64,000 bases of DNA. Origin: an uncultured Cohaesibacter sp. (GTDB lineage Bacteria; Pseudomonadota; Alphaproteobacteria; Rhizobiales; Cohaesibacteraceae). Each line of letters starts with the position of its first letter. Position 1 is the stretch's first letter. The position numbers were made by a program, and so were the translations under genes. This document shows positions 40,646 to 50,994 of this stretch, piece by piece. The notes under the pieces are model-generated. The model made no database searches, was not told the origin of the DNA, and saw only the letters and a list, made by a program, of their open reading frames with translations. Location: assembly GCF_963677725.1 (NCBI RefSeq), contig NZ_OY782507.1, forward strand, positions 1 through 64,000. The letters are read 5' to 3'.

Positions 40646-40680
40646 GCCGCTGATGGTTCCGTTTGTTTGGAAGCTTCAGC

Positions 40681-40705
40681 CCATTTCTTGACGAGCAAGA
40701 AATGG
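40681..40705 (-). terminator. Hairpin overlapping the CCA end of tRNA-Val copy 2
   Basis: CCATTTCTTG and CAAGAAATGG form a perfect 10-bp stem with a five-base loop. The stem includes the CCA of the tRNA. There is no T-run beyond it. Confidence 0.5.
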
Positions 40706-40779
40706 TGGGTGATGAGAGATTCGAACTCCCGACCCTCTCGGTGTAAACGAGATGCTCTAACCAGCTGAGCTAATCACCC
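40703..40779 (-). tRNA. tRNA-Val (anticodon TAC), copy 2
   Basis: It is identical in sequence to copy 1, with anticodon TAC at 40743-40745 and encoded CCA at the 40703 end. The pair lies 214 bp apart, same strand. Confidence 0.97.
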
Positions 40780-41192
40780 TTGCGCCGTTGTGCGTGAGGT
40801 GCTTTTACGGTCTGACAGACTTGCTTGCAACAAAAAAATGACAGTGTTCCCCATTCGTTGGGGAAATCGCCGGCGCATCTTGTTTGACACTTCCCGGGGC
40901 GGTTTGTGGTGCCACGGGCTTGAGGGATCAGTGGCGCGGAGGAATCCTTAGTCGGATGCATCCATTATGCTTTTACCGGGCGTGCTATCCTGCGGCGCAC
41001 GCAAAACTTTTCCAATCAGGGTTTCTTTCTCACAGGAAAAAATCGGCTGAAACATCAGGTTTCTCACAGAGCATTGAAAGTTTGCACAAAAAGAATTTGT
41101 GCTACGCTTGACTTCAATAACTCAGCGTCGTATTTCAGCGCCACTCCACACGAACATGACGCTTCGGCGACACTGAGTGTGGGCAGGGTACT
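40780..41192. other. Intergenic region between tRNA-Val and tRNA-Asp pairs
   Basis: This 413-bp gap separates divergent tRNA pairs and must hold both promoters. No reading frame is credible. Confidence 0.5.
41108..41136 (+). promoter_or_regulatory. Candidate promoter of the tRNA-Asp pair
   Basis: TTGACT (41108-41113) and TATTTC (41131-41136) are spaced by 17 bp and followed by the GC-rich CAGCGCCAC. The tRNA starts 56 bp further on. Confidence 0.4.
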
Positions 41193-41269
41193 GGGGGTGT
41201 AGCTCAGTTGGTTAGAGCGTCGGCCTGTCACGCCGAAGGTCGCGGGTTCGAGTCCCGTCACTCTCGCCA
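41193..41269 (+). tRNA. tRNA-Asp (anticodon GTC), copy 1
   Basis: 77 bases with encoded CCA. Acceptor GGGGGTG pairs with CACTCTC using two G-T pairs. Anticodon loop CTGTCAC has GTC at 41227-41229, and the T loop is TTCGAGT. Confidence 0.97.
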
Positions 41270-41283
41270 CCCAGATCCCGCAT

Positions 41284-41300
41284 TCAGATTGTGACAATCT
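41284..41300. repeat. Palindrome in the tRNA-Asp spacer
   Basis: CAGATTGT-g-ACAATCTG is a perfect inverted repeat in the 45-bp spacer between the two tRNA-Asp copies. It may form a hairpin in the joint precursor and guide processing. Confidence 0.6.
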
Positions 41301-41314
41301 GAACCGCATGTTGC

Positions 41315-41391
41315 GGGGGTGTAGCTCAGTTGGTTAGAGCGTCGGCCTGTCACGCCGAAGGTCGCGGGTTCGAGTCCCGTCACTCTCGCCA
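41315..41391 (+). tRNA. tRNA-Asp (anticodon GTC), copy 2
   Basis: Identical in sequence to copy 1, with anticodon GTC at 41349-41351 and encoded CCA. It lies 45 bp downstream of copy 1, so both probably come from one precursor. Confidence 0.97.
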
Positions 41392-41418
41392 CTTTCTCCC
41401 TATTGGAGATGGTGGCCC

Positions 41419-41442
41419 AAAGCACCGCAAGGTGCTTTTTTT
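41419..41442 (+). terminator. Terminator of the tRNA-Asp unit
   Basis: AAAGCACC pairs with GGTGCTTT around GCAA and is followed by a T-run. Confidence 0.88.
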
Positions 41443-41695
41443 ATGCGCGGATTTAGGGTCGTTCCGCCTTCCCATTTAAACAGTCTCCGGTTGCTTCATT
41501 TTGCCCGCTCCATGATCGTTGGCCATTTAGGCGCATAGCCGATTGCTCGCCTCTGTTCTGGCTGTATGGTGCTCTGGTGGCGTTTTGTGATGGGGCCTTG
41601 ACTGGTGGGGGACTGGAGGCAAAGAAAAACCGCGCCTTGTGGGCGCGGCTTTGAGACAGATTATTCTGTTGGACCTGTTTGTGTCGGCGCGGCAA
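41443..41695. other. Gap between tRNA-Asp and the PfkB kinase gene
   Basis: No gene is seen. Near 41625-41650 it holds the terminator of the minus-strand kinase. Confidence 0.5.
41625..41650 (-). terminator. Terminator of the PfkB-family kinase gene
   Basis: On the minus strand GCCGCGCC pairs with GGCGCGGT around CACAA and is followed by TTTTCTTT. Confidence 0.85.
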
Positions 41696-42799
41696 TCAGC
41701 CCTGCCAAGGCCAGAATTTAACTTCGAGCATGTCGCCATCCTTGGCGTAGCGGGCTTCGAGCTCTTCCATGTCCAGCAGGCCAGACTGGGTGTCGACATA
41801 TTCCACGACGGAGGCGGAGTTGATGGCGGCCAGTTGCAGGGCTTTTTCCGGCTCGGCGCCGTCAGCCAGCATTGCGCCGAAGGTGGAGGTGAAGGCGTCA
41901 CCAGCCCCTGCCGTGCCTTTGACTTTGGCTTTGAAGATCGGGCAGTGATAGACGCCTTTTTCTCCGCCAAGATAGGCACCGCCCGTGCCGTCGGTGATCA
42001 GAACCCATTTCGGACCAGCGGCCATCAGCAAGGACATGAACCCGGCGAGAGAGCAGTGGGTATGATCCATGATCAGGCCACGGGTCAACAGGCTACGCTC
42101 TGGGCGCTGGGTGAATTTGATGGTGCGCATACGGTTGTGATCGCTGTTTTCCAGCAGGATCGGCAACATGCACTCCGCTTCGGTGCGGTTGATGTTGATC
42201 AGGTCGATATTCTTGGCGGTCTCGATGAACTGCTCGCCACGGCGATTGATCTGGCGTTCGCCTGGGTTGGCCACCACAAAGGCACCGGACTCGCGGCCAC
42301 GCTTGCAGATCATCGGGAAGGCGTCTGCCGATTCTTTGGACATCGGCGCGATATGCAGCAGCTGGGCGCCGTCAAACATGCCCTCAACAAGGTCATCATC
42401 AACCACAAGGCAGTTGGCGCCGCGGGCCGTAAAAATGGAGGCATTGCGGTCATGGGATGCAATGATGACCGAGCAGCCGGTGATGGCTTTGTCGGTGACC
42501 ATGATATTCTCATCGCTGAGGCCTTCGCGTTTCAGAAGCTCGCGCACCATTTCGGATTCGATATCTTCGCCCACTTTGACTGCAGGTGTTGACTGATGGC
42601 CAAGACGGGCATGTGCCACAGCTGCGTTGATCGCGCCACCTCCGACATGGGTGGAAATATTGCGCGCGTCGATTTTTCGGCCTTGTTCAAGCAGCAAAAA
42701 TGAATTGTGCGCATTGGTCATGGAAATGCGCTCGATATCATTGTCCGCAACAATGGTAATGATATCGATCATAGCTGATCCGATTGTTGCTGTTTTCAT
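41696..42799 (-). CDS. PfkB-family carbohydrate kinase
   Basis: A ribokinase-fold sugar kinase of 367 residues, acting in the cytoplasm. The N-terminal substrate signature is STHVGGGAINAAVAHARLG and the C-terminal catalytic motif is KGTAGAGDAFTSTFGAML, with the catalytic aspartate in GAGDAF. The sugar is not clear: it could be a nucleoside, a ketohexose or a keto-sugar acid. A TTG one codon upstream begins the open frame, but the ATG at 42799 with AGAGG upstream is preferred. It is a single-gene unit with its own terminator, divergent from the nuo operon. Confidence 0.88.
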   Translation of the reverse strand: MKTATIGSAMIDIITIVADNDIERISMTNAHNSFLLLEQGRKIDARNISTHVGGGAINAAVAHARLGHQSTPAVKVGEDIESEMVRELLKREGLSDENIMVTDKAITGCSVIIASHDRNASIFTARGANCLVVDDDLVEGMFDGAQLLHIAPMSKESADAFPMICKRGRESGAFVVANPGERQINRRGEQFIETAKNIDLININRTEAECMLPILLENSDHNRMRTIKFTQRPERSLLTRGLIMDHTHCSLAGFMSLLMAAGPKWVLITDGTGGAYLGGEKGVYHCPIFKAKVKGTAGAGDAFTSTFGAMLADGAEPEKALQLAAINSASVVEYVDTQSGLLDMEELEARYAKDGDMLEVKFWPWQG

Positions 42800-43413
42800 C
42801 AAACTTGCCTCTTTCCTGGGTTGATCCGTCTAGGGAGCATTGAGAGTAAGATTTCTGTCGCTGATATACCGGCGACAAACTAGGCACATTATCCTTTAGT
42901 GTATAGTCAGGATTTTGTTTTACGACCCGAAATAAATCAAATTTGGCAAAAAGAGTATGACTTCTAAGCATATTTCACAGAATGAATTCGATTTCATTGT
43001 GGGTTGTTTCCGTTGGGTCTAGACCTGCGCCAAGTTGGCACATCGTAAATACCACAGGTATGTGGGTTTGACTGTTTACGCTTCAAGGTGAATTGTGCCT
43101 ATTTGCCAGTCATTTATTGCTGGAGTGAAATGGTTGGAAAAGGTTGCGAAACATTGTTGCTGTGGTGATTTTGTTATAACGATGTTTATCACAATCTAAT
43201 GGCAAACCTCTAGTTCATTGGCATTGTAACGCCACAAATGCCTTGCCTAAGGACTTCCACTCAGTTAATCGTGCCATAACCAAAACCGCTCGTCCTGAGC
43301 GTATGTATCTGATCGCGCAGAATTTCGCTTGACGATGCAGGGTGTTTGACCTGACATCTGTTGCGAGTTTTATATTATATGCGTTGTTGTCAGATGGAGA
43401 GGACCGACAAGCG
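42800..43413. other. Intergenic region upstream of nuoA
   Basis: This 614-bp, AT-rich gap between divergent genes has no credible reading frame. It contains the probable nuo promoter (43346-43374) and a small inverted repeat CCACA-ggta-TGTGG near 43052-43067. No clear FNR/FixK box is seen. Confidence 0.5.
43346..43374 (+). promoter_or_regulatory. Candidate promoter of the nuo operon
   Basis: TTGACC (43346-43351) and TTTATA (43369-43374) are spaced by 17 bp. The 5' leader to nuoA would be about 35 bases. Confidence 0.4.
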
Positions 43414-43779
43414 ATGGAAAATCTGCTCGGGGAATATCTGCCCATCATCATTTTCATTGGTATCTCTTTGGTGATCGGCCTGGCGCTGCTCATATCTCCC
43501 TTTATTCTCGCTTACAAAAATCCCGATCCGGAAAAGCTGTCGGCTTACGAGTGCGGTTTCAATGCCTTCGATGACGCGCGCATGACCTTTGACGTGCGCT
43601 TTTATCTCGTGGCAATCTTGTTCATTATCTTTGATCTTGAGGTGGCCTTCCTGTTCCCTTGGGCGGTGGCTTTTGGTGATGTCGGATTGTTCGGTTTCAT
43701 ATCGATGATGATCTTCCTTGGTATTCTGACGATCGGTTTCATCTATGAATGGAAGAAAGGGGCTCTGGAATGGGATTGA
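43414..43779 (+). CDS. nuoA: NADH-quinone oxidoreductase subunit A
   Basis: A membrane subunit of complex I at the junction of the peripheral and membrane arms. The 121 residues hold three membrane helices (about 8-30, 62-84, 88-112) and the family motifs [12 protein letters not shown] and [11 protein letters not shown]. The frame opens at 43342 inside the promoter; the ATG at 43414 with GGAGAGGA upstream gives the normal length. It overlaps nuoB by 10 bp, implying coupled translation. Confidence 0.96.
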   Translation: MENLLGEYLPIIIFIGISLVIGLALLISPFILAYKNPDPEKLSAYECGFNAFDDARMTFDVRFYLVAILFIIFDLEVAFLFPWAVAFGDVGLFGFISMMIFLGILTIGFIYEWKKGALEWD

Positions 43780-44351
43780 TCGGAAGCAATCAGACCTTGG
43801 TGGCTGAACAGCCCAAAGGCATCCTTGACCCCAAAACCGGCAAGCCTGTTGGTGACAATGATCCATTCTTCATGCAAGTGAATGAGGAATTGTCGGACAA
43901 GGGCTTTATCGTTACTGCGACCGACGATCTGATCAACTGGGCGCGGACCGGCTCACTGATGTGGATGACGTTCGGACTGGCCTGCTGCGCGGTCGAGATG
44001 ATGCAGATGTCGATGCCACGCTATGATTGTGAACGCTTCGGGTTTGCCCCACGCGGTTCGCCGCGCCAGTCCGACGTGATGATTGTCGCCGGGACGCTGA
44101 CCAACAAGATGGCTCCGGCGCTGCGCAAGGTTTACGACCAGATGCCTGAACCGCGCTATGTGATCTCGATGGGGTCATGTGCCAATGGCGGCGGTTACTA
44201 TCATTATTCCTATTCGGTCGTGCGTGGTTGTGATCGGGTTGTTCCGGTCGATATTTATGTTCCCGGCTGCCCCCCAACGGCCGAGGCGTTGCTTTATGGC
44301 GTGATGCTGTTGCAGAAAAAGATCCGCCGTACTGGCTCAATCGAACGCTAG
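43770..44351 (+). CDS. nuoB: NADH-quinone oxidoreductase subunit B
   Basis: The peripheral-arm subunit that carries cluster N2, the last Fe-S centre before quinone. The ligand cysteines lie in [10 protein letters not shown] (the tandem pair), SMGSCANGG and [11 protein letters not shown]. It has 193 residues. The ATG at 43770 with AAAGGGG upstream is inside the end of nuoA; the frame continues up to 43749 without support. Confidence 0.97.
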   Translation: MGLIGSNQTLVAEQPKGILDPKTGKPVGDNDPFFMQVNEELSDKGFIVTATDDLINWARTGSLMWMTFGLACCAVEMMQMSMPRYDCERFGFAPRGSPRQSDVMIVAGTLTNKMAPALRKVYDQMPEPRYVISMGSCANGGGYYHYSYSVVRGCDRVVPVDIYVPGCPPTAEALLYGVMLLQKKIRRTGSIER

Positions 44352-44454
44352 CCGTTTGAGACACTCGACGATGGTTCACTCGCCGTTTGCCGTCGGGTGG
44401 GCTAAAGATATTCAAGGACCATGGGTCATCCGGCCCGAAACAGGATCGTGCATA

Positions 44455-45057
44455 ATGGACGAGGCACTACGAGATCTAGGTGACTATGTCGCTTTCTCTC
44501 TGGAAGGGAAGGTTGTTGACTGGACGGTTGCCTTTGGCGAATTGACCGTGACCGTGCAACGGCCTGACATTCTGGAAGTGTTGCGGTTTCTGCGCGATGA
44601 CCCTCGTCTTCAGTATGCCTGCTTCATTGATGTGACGGCGGTTGATTATCCGGGTCGGGCGGCGCGGTTCGACGTGGTGTATCATTTGCTCAGCCCAAAA
44701 CAGAATAGCCGCATCCGGGTCAAGCTGAAGGCATCAGAATCGGATCATGTCGATTCGGCCTGCGGGGTTTTTCCCGGAGCGAATTGGTTTGAACGTGAAG
44801 CCTATGACATGTATGGCATTCTGTTCATTGGCCATCCGGATTTGCGCCGTCTGTTGACCGATTATGGCTTTGATGGCCATCCGTTGCGCAAGGATTTCCC
44901 GCTGACCGGCTATTATGAAGTGCGCTATGACGACGAGAAGAAGCGAGTCATTTACGAGCCGGTGAAGCTGGCTCAGGAATTCCGCAATTTTGATTTTCTC
45001 AGCCCATGGGAAGGCGTTGACTATGCGCTGCCGGGCGATGAAAAGGCCAAAGGCTAG
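44455..45057 (+). CDS. nuoC: NADH-quinone oxidoreductase subunit C
   Basis: The 30-kDa peripheral-arm subunit of complex I, 200 residues. Family motifs are [13 protein letters not shown] and [20 protein letters not shown], followed by the YYEVRYDDE region. It is separate from nuoD, unlike the nuoCD fusion of enterobacteria. AGGA at 44442-44445 fixes the ATG at 44455, although the frame is open from 44356. The 103-bp nuoB-nuoC spacer is the first visible gap in the operon. Confidence 0.96.
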   Translation: MDEALRDLGDYVAFSLEGKVVDWTVAFGELTVTVQRPDILEVLRFLRDDPRLQYACFIDVTAVDYPGRAARFDVVYHLLSPKQNSRIRVKLKASESDHVDSACGVFPGANWFEREAYDMYGILFIGHPDLRRLLTDYGFDGHPLRKDFPLTGYYEVRYDDEKKRVIYEPVKLAQEFRNFDFLSPWEGVDYALPGDEKAKG

Positions 45058-45082
45058 ATAAGGCTGAGAGGGATCGAGACAG

Positions 45083-46273
45083 ATGGCTCAAGCAAAAGTC
45101 AGAAATTTCAATATCAATTTCGGACCGCAGCATCCGGCGGCCCATGGTGTGCTGCGGATGATTCTCGAGCTGGATGGCGAGATTGTCGAGCGGGTCGATC
45201 CACATATCGGTCTGTTGCATCGGGGCACCGAAAAACTGATCGAGCACAAGATTTATAGTCAGGCGACGCCCTATTTTGATCGTCTTGACTATGTCGCGCC
45301 GATGAATCAGGAGCATGCCTTCTGTCTGGCGGTTGAGCGGTTGCTGGATCTTGAAATTCCCCGCCGCGCTTCGCTCATTCGGGTGCTCTATTCCGAAATT
45401 GGACGCATTCTCAGCCATTTGCTTAATATCACCACTCAGGCGTTGGATATCGGGGCATTGACGCCGCCGCTCTGGGGCTTTGAAGAGCGCGAAAAGCTGA
45501 TGGTTTTCTACGAGCGGGCTTGCGGGGCGCGACTTCATGCAAACTATTTCCGGATAGGTGGCGTCCATCAGGATCTTCCAGCTGATCTGATTAATGACAT
45601 CGAGGCCTGGTGCGATCCGTTCCTGAAGGTGGTTGAGGATATGGACACCCTGTTGACCGACAACCGCATCTTCAAGCAGCGCAACGCAGATGTCGGGATT
45701 GTCGCGCTCGATGATGCCTGGGCGTGGGGTTTTTCGGGCTGCATGGTGCGGTCTTGCGGTGTGCCGTGGGATTTGCGCAAGAGCCAGCCTTATGAATGCT
45801 ATGACGAAATGGAATTTGATATTCCGGTGGGCAAGAATGGCGATAATTACGACCGCTATTTGATGCGGATGGAAGAAATGCGCCAGTCTGTCGGCATCAT
45901 GCGCCAATGTATCGACAAGCTCAGGGCACCGGACGGGCAGGGGCCTGTGATGGCCCAGAATGACAAGATCGTTCCGCCCCATCGGGCCGAGATGAAGCGC
46001 TCGATGGAAGCCTTGATCAACCATTTCAAACTGCATACCGAAGGCTTCCATGTGCCTGAGGGCGAGGTATATGCCGCCGTTGAAGCCCCCAAGGGCGAGT
46101 TTGGCGTCTATCTCGTCTCTGATGGTTCGAACAAGCCTTACAAATGCAAGATTCGCGCACCGGGTTATGCGCATCTGTCGGCGATGGATTTCCTGTCGCG
46201 TGGCTATCAACTGGCTGATGTCTCGGCCATCCTGGGGTCTCTCGATATCGTGTTCGGGGAGATCGACCGCTAA
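45083..46273 (+). CDS. nuoD: NADH-quinone oxidoreductase subunit D
   Basis: The 49-kDa subunit of complex I that forms the quinone pocket with NuoB and descends from [NiFe] hydrogenase large subunits. The 396 residues start with the hallmark [12 protein letters not shown] (about 12-23) and contain [20 protein letters not shown] and the C-terminal DIVFGEIDR. It lies 25 bp after nuoC. Length and order are standard. Confidence 0.97.
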   Translation: MAQAKVRNFNINFGPQHPAAHGVLRMILELDGEIVERVDPHIGLLHRGTEKLIEHKIYSQATPYFDRLDYVAPMNQEHAFCLAVERLLDLEIPRRASLIRVLYSEIGRILSHLLNITTQALDIGALTPPLWGFEEREKLMVFYERACGARLHANYFRIGGVHQDLPADLINDIEAWCDPFLKVVEDMDTLLTDNRIFKQRNADVGIVALDDAWAWGFSGCMVRSCGVPWDLRKSQPYECYDEMEFDIPVGKNGDNYDRYLMRMEEMRQSVGIMRQCIDKLRAPDGQGPVMAQNDKIVPPHRAEMKRSMEALINHFKLHTEGFHVPEGEVYAAVEAPKGEFGVYLVSDGSNKPYKCKIRAPGYAHLSAMDFLSRGYQLADVSAILGSLDIVFGEIDR

Positions 46274-46366
46274 GAATTTTTGTGGGCCAGTTTTGGTCCC
46301 AGAGTGATGTGAACTGGTTCGATGCGCCTTGTCGCAATGGTCAAACAAAGAATAGGAACGGCAGAC

Positions 46367-47476
46367 ATGTCCGTCCGTCGCCTGCATAGCGAACAACCTG
46401 CCTCTTTCGACTTCTCCGCGGAGAATCTCGATTGGGCGCAGACAGTGATCAAACGATATCCCGAAGGTCGTCAGGCTTCCGCCGTGATCCCGCTTTTGAC
46501 GCGGGCGCAGGAGCAGGAAGGCTGGGTCAGCAAACCAGCGATTGAATATGTCGCTGATATGCTGTCGATGCCCTATATCCGCGTGCTGGAAGTTGCGACT
46601 TTCTATACCCAGTTCCAATTGCAGCCGGTTGGTACCAAGGCGCATATTCAGGTCTGTGGCACCACGCCTTGCATGTTGCGCGGGGCGGAAGATCTCATCC
46701 GGGTTTGCAAGAACAAAATCGCCAACAAGCCCTTCACCTTGTCAGAGGATGGAAACTTCTCTTGGGAAGAGGTGGAGTGCGCGGGGGCGTGCGTCAATGC
46801 ACCGATGGTGCAGATTTTCAAGGATACCTACGAAGATCTGACGCCGGAGATCCTGGAAGATCTGATCGCAAAAATCGAGTCCGGACAAGCCATCACACCG
46901 GGGTCTCAACAGAAAGGCCGGATCGGATCCGCCCCTCTGTCTGGTCCTGTGACGCTTACCGATCCGTCGCTTTATGATGGCTCGATGGTCAAATATGGTC
47001 TGGGTGAAGGCATTCCTGACGCGCCAGCCGAAGAGAGCGAATCGGCAGACGCCTCTCCGATTGAAAAAGAGGCACGCAAAGCCCCTGATACCGAAGCAAA
47101 AGCCAAGGAGAAGGCCGCTGAAGCCAAGCCGAGCGTTACGATTGACAAGGACGCCCACAAAATGGATGGCGCTGCACCTGCTTTGCTTGAGGGGCCTGCC
47201 GATGGCGTGGCGGACAATCTCAAGGAAATCAGCGGTATCGGGCCAAAGATTGAGAGCAAGCTGAACGAGCTTGGGATCTATCATTTCTCGCAGATTGCGG
47301 CTTGGACGATTGAGAATTGTGTCTATGTCGATGCTCAGCTGTCTTTCCGGGGCCGGATCGCGCGGGAAAACTGGATCGAGCAGGCCAAGACTTTGGCCGC
47401 TGGTGGCGAAACGGATTTTTCCAAACGGGTCGAAGCGGGCCAAGTTGAATCCAGCAAGAGCAAGGGAGACAGCTGA
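46367..47476 (+). CDS. nuoE: NADH-quinone oxidoreductase subunit E with long C-terminal extension
   Basis: The 24-kDa 2Fe-2S (N1a) subunit of the NADH-oxidising module. The N-terminal 190 residues are the thioredoxin-like domain with CGTTPC and CAGAC ligands. A linker of about 90 residues follows, rich in A, E, K and P, and then a C-terminal helix-hairpin-helix-like domain with [19 protein letters not shown] and the [11 protein letters not shown] segment. The total of 369 residues is far longer than the about 170 of Escherichia coli NuoE; similar extensions are familiar in rhizobial NuoE, their role unknown. The ATG at 46367 has AGGAAC upstream. It shares one base with nuoF. Confidence 0.95.
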   Translation: MSVRRLHSEQPASFDFSAENLDWAQTVIKRYPEGRQASAVIPLLTRAQEQEGWVSKPAIEYVADMLSMPYIRVLEVATFYTQFQLQPVGTKAHIQVCGTTPCMLRGAEDLIRVCKNKIANKPFTLSEDGNFSWEEVECAGACVNAPMVQIFKDTYEDLTPEILEDLIAKIESGQAITPGSQQKGRIGSAPLSGPVTLTDPSLYDGSMVKYGLGEGIPDAPAEESESADASPIEKEARKAPDTEAKAKEKAAEAKPSVTIDKDAHKMDGAAPALLEGPADGVADNLKEISGIGPKIESKLNELGIYHFSQIAAWTIENCVYVDAQLSFRGRIARENWIEQAKTLAAGGETDFSKRVEAGQVESSKSKGDS

Positions 47477-48789
47477 TGGTCGCAATGCTCAAGGATCAGG
47501 ATCGGATCTTCACCAACATCTATGGCATTCATGATTGGGGTCTGGACGGGGCGTTGAAGCGTGGCTCGTGGGATGGCACCAAGGGCTTGCTGGAGAAGGG
47601 GCGCGACTGGATCATCGACGAGATGAAATCCTCCGGTTTGCGTGGCCGGGGTGGTGCGGGTTTCCCGACGGGACTGAAATGGTCCTTCATGCCGCCCAAA
47701 CAGGAGGGGCGTCCGCATTATCTGGTGGTCAATGCGGATGAATCCGAGCCGGGCACCTGCAAGGACCGGGAAATTCTGCGTCATGACCCCCATCATCTTG
47801 TGGAAGGCTGTTTGATTGCCGGGTTCGCCATGCAGGCAGATGCGGCTTACATTTATGTGCGCGGCGAGTTCATTCGCGAGCGCGAGCGGCTGCAAGCGGC
47901 AGTCGATCAGGCCTATGACCGCAAGCTGATCGGCAAAAACAACATTCACGGATATGATTTTGACATCATCGTCCATCACGGGGCCGGTGCCTATATTTGC
48001 GGCGAAGAGACGGCGTTGCTTGAGTCGCTTGAAGGCAAGAAGGGCCAGCCGCGCTTGAAGCCGCCATTCCCGGCCAATGTCGGCCTTTATGGGTGCCCGA
48101 CGACGGTGAACAATGTGGAATCCATTGCTGTGGCACCGACGATCCTGCGGCGCGGGGCGGCCTGGTTCAAAGGCTTCGGGGCGGAAAACAACCACGGCAC
48201 GAAGCTTTTTTGCGTGTCGGGCCATGTCAATCAGCCCGCGACCTTTGAAGAAGCCATGTCCGTGCCATTCAAGGAATTGATCGACAAGCATTGCGGCGGT
48301 GTTCGCGGTGGCTGGGAAAATCTGCTGGCGGTCATTCCGGGCGGCTCTTCGGTGCCGTGTGTGCCTGCCAAGGACATCATTGATTGTCCTATGGATTTTG
48401 ACAGCCTCAAGGGCCTTGGCTCTGGCCTTGGAACCGCTGCGGTGATTGTCATGGACAAGTCGACCGACATCATCAAGGCCATCGCCCGGCTGTCCTATTT
48501 CTACAAGCATGAGAGCTGCGGCCAATGCACCCCGTGCCGGGAAGGCACTGGCTGGATGTGGCGCGTGATGGAACGCATGGTGCGGGGCGAAGCCTCCAAG
48601 AAAGAAATCGACATGCTGTTCGAGGTTTCCAAGCAGGTGGAAGGGCACACAATCTGTGCGCTTGGCGATGCTGCGGCCTGGCCGGTGCAGGGCCTGATCC
48701 GTCATTTCCGCCCGGTGATCGAGAAACGCATTGATCAATATACGGCCAATCCGAAACCGGATGAGGCCCCGCAGGTGGCGGCAGAATAA
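47476..48789 (+). CDS. nuoF: NADH-quinone oxidoreductase subunit F
   Basis: The 51-kDa subunit that binds NADH and FMN and carries cluster N3. The 437 residues show the glycine-rich NADH/FMN site [10 protein letters not shown] (near 57-66), the FMN segment [19 protein letters not shown] and the cluster motif [13 protein letters not shown] near 350. It starts within the nuoE stop codon (one-base overlap), so the pair is translationally coupled. The N-terminus [17 protein letters not shown] is typical. Confidence 0.97.
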   Translation: MVAMLKDQDRIFTNIYGIHDWGLDGALKRGSWDGTKGLLEKGRDWIIDEMKSSGLRGRGGAGFPTGLKWSFMPPKQEGRPHYLVVNADESEPGTCKDREILRHDPHHLVEGCLIAGFAMQADAAYIYVRGEFIRERERLQAAVDQAYDRKLIGKNNIHGYDFDIIVHHGAGAYICGEETALLESLEGKKGQPRLKPPFPANVGLYGCPTTVNNVESIAVAPTILRRGAAWFKGFGAENNHGTKLFCVSGHVNQPATFEEAMSVPFKELIDKHCGGVRGGWENLLAVIPGGSSVPCVPAKDIIDCPMDFDSLKGLGSGLGTAAVIVMDKSTDIIKAIARLSYFYKHESCGQCTPCREGTGWMWRVMERMVRGEASKKEIDMLFEVSKQVEGHTICALGDAAAWPVQGLIRHFRPVIEKRIDQYTANPKPDEAPQVAAE

Positions 48790-48897
48790 GATGGTCAAGC
48801 GTCTCGCTGATCATTCAGACGGCAGGACTGGCCACGCATTTAACACCGGATTCTGCTTTTGATCCGGATCGAGATTTGAGCACTGGAGGCTCGTTCG

Positions 48898-50982
48898 ATG
48901 GCAAAATTGGTCGTTGACGGAAACGAAATTGAGGTTCCTGGTGAATATACCCTTTTGCAGGCTGCAGAAGAGGCCGGGGCAGAGATTCCGCGTTTCTGTT
49001 TCCACGAGCGTCTGTCCGTGGCAGGCAATTGCCGCATGTGCCTTGTCGAAGTGAAGGGCGGACCGCCAAAACCTGCGGCCTCTTGCGCCATGCGGGTGGC
49101 CGATTTGCGTCCGGGACGCGATGGGGAGCCGCCGGAGATCTTTACTAAATCACCGATGGTCAAAAAGGCCCGTGAAGGGGTGATGGAATTCCTGCTGATC
49201 AACCATCCACTCGATTGTCCGATCTGTGATCAGGCGGGGGAATGCGATTTGCAGGACCAAGCCATGGCTTACGGCAAGGGCGATTCGCGTTATAGCGAAA
49301 GCAAGCGGGCGGTGGAGAATAAATATATCGGGCCACTGGTCAAAACCGTGATGACCCGCTGCATTCACTGCACCCGCTGTGTCCGCTTCACCACCGAGGT
49401 AGCCGGTATTCAGGAACTGGGGCTCGTTGGACGTGGCGAAGATGCTGAAATCACCACTTATCTGGAAGCCGCGCTTTCTTCGGAATTGCAGGGCAATGTT
49501 ATTGATCTTTGTCCGGTCGGGGCGCTGACCTCGCGGCCCTATGCCTTCACGGCGCGGCCATGGGAGCTGACCAAGACCGAAACCATCGATGCGATGGATG
49601 CGGTTGGGTCAAATATCCGGGTGGATACGCGCGGCGTTGAAGTGATGCGCATTCAGCCGCGCAACAATGATGCGGTCAATGAGGAATGGATATCCGACAA
49701 GTCACGCTTCATTTGGGACGGGCTGAAAAGCCAGCGTCTTGATCGCCCATATGTTCGTAAGGATGGCAAATTGACCCCGGTTGCGTGGGACGAGGCCTTC
49801 AATGCGGTGGCCGACAAGCTCAATGGGCTGTCAGGTGATCGGATCGGCGCAATCGCCGGCAGCATGGCCACTGTTGAGGAGATGTTCGCGCTCAAAATGC
49901 TGATGGAGTCTTTGGGCTCTGGCAATATGGATGCCCGACAGGACGGCTCAGTGCTGGCGTCAAGCATGGGCAGGGCGGCCTATCTGTTCAATGCGACGAT
50001 CGAGGGCATTGAAGCGGCGGATGCCATCCTGATTGTTGGCTCCAATCCCCGCATGGAAGCTGCCGTTCTCAATGCCCGCATTCGCAAGGCGTGGCTTGCA
50101 GGCGGTGTGCGGATTGGCGTGATCGGTGAACAGGCTGATCTCAAGTATGGCTATGATTATCTCGGCGCTGGCTCCGATACCTTGGCGAGCCTTGCTGCCG
50201 GGGACGGGGCCTTCTTCGACATACTGCAAAAAGCCGAGCGCCCGCTGATTCTGATCGGGCAAGGCGCCATCAATCATGACGATGGTCTTGCGGTTCTTGG
50301 GCAGGCGGCCAAATTGGCAGTGGCCTGTGGCGCGGCAACATCAGAGTGGAATGGCTTTAGCGTGCTGCATACAGAGGCAAGCGCTGTTGGGGCGTTTGAA
50401 GTTGGTTTCGTGCCGCAGGATGGGGGCAAGGATATCGCTGCCATGCAAAAGGGTGGCGTTGAGGCGCTGATCCTGATGGGCGCGGACGAACTGGCCTTTG
50501 ATGCCTTTGGTGATGCCTTCAAGATCTATATTGGCAGTCACGGGGATGCCGGGGCGCATCATGCGGATGTGATTTTGCCCGGTGCAAGTTATACCGAAAA
50601 ATCGGGCCTCTTCATCAATACCGAAGGCCGGATACAGATGGCGTATCGCGCCAACTTTGCACCTGGAGACGCCAAGGAAGACTGGGCGATCCTGCGGGCG
50701 CTTTCGGCGGTGCTTGGCAAGACCTTGCCATTTGATAGCCTTCAGCAATTGCGCGGCAAATTGTTCGAGGCGCATCCGGATCTTGCTGCCATTGACGAGT
50801 GTCTTGTCGGTGACGTTGCCGACATTGAGGCGTTGACCAAACTTGCCAAGCCTGTCAAGGGGCAGGCGATGGTGTCACCGAATACCGATTATTATCTGAC
50901 CAACCCGATTGCCCGCGCCTCCGCCACCATGGCCGAATGCAGCGCATTGGCCAAGGAACGCGCGGCTGACGCCGCAGAGTAA
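48898..50982 (+). CDS. nuoG: NADH-quinone oxidoreductase subunit G
   Basis: The 75-kDa subunit with the chain of Fe-S clusters from N1b onward. In the 694 residues: a 2Fe-2S ferredoxin-like N-terminus (cysteines in [15 protein letters not shown]), the His/Cys cluster in [18 protein letters not shown], two further CxxC groups (CIHCTRC), and a molybdopterin-oxidoreductase-like region without cofactor to the end. The 108-bp gap after nuoF shows no other gene. The ATG at 48898 follows GGAGG at 48886-48890. Confidence 0.96.
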   Translation: MAKLVVDGNEIEVPGEYTLLQAAEEAGAEIPRFCFHERLSVAGNCRMCLVEVKGGPPKPAASCAMRVADLRPGRDGEPPEIFTKSPMVKKAREGVMEFLLINHPLDCPICDQAGECDLQDQAMAYGKGDSRYSESKRAVENKYIGPLVKTVMTRCIHCTRCVRFTTEVAGIQELGLVGRGEDAEITTYLEAALSSELQGNVIDLCPVGALTSRPYAFTARPWELTKTETIDAMDAVGSNIRVDTRGVEVMRIQPRNNDAVNEEWISDKSRFIWDGLKSQRLDRPYVRKDGKLTPVAWDEAFNAVADKLNGLSGDRIGAIAGSMATVEEMFALKMLMESLGSGNMDARQDGSVLASSMGRAAYLFNATIEGIEAADAILIVGSNPRMEAAVLNARIRKAWLAGGVRIGVIGEQADLKYGYDYLGAGSDTLASLAAGDGAFFDILQKAERPLILIGQGAINHDDGLAVLGQAAKLAVACGAATSEWNGFSVLHTEASAVGAFEVGFVPQDGGKDIAAMQKGGVEALILMGADELAFDAFGDAFKIYIGSHGDAGAHHADVILPGASYTEKSGLFINTEGRIQMAYRANFAPGDAKEDWAILRALSAVLGKTLPFDSLQQLRGKLFEAHPDLAAIDECLVGDVADIEALTKLAKPVKGQAMVSPNTDYYLTNPIARASATMAECSALAKERAADAAE

Positions 50983-50994
50983 GAGGACTGACGA

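Noticed and set aside
40200-41400. tRNA cluster as the attachment site of an integrated island
   Set aside because: No integrase, phage or mobilisation gene is present and the repeats are not copies of tRNA 3' ends. The duplication is better explained by unequal recombination.
44999-46645. 548-codon minus-strand frame opposite nuoC-nuoE
   Set aside because: Antisense shadow of nuoD. High GC at third positions on the coding strand removes stop codons on the other strand.
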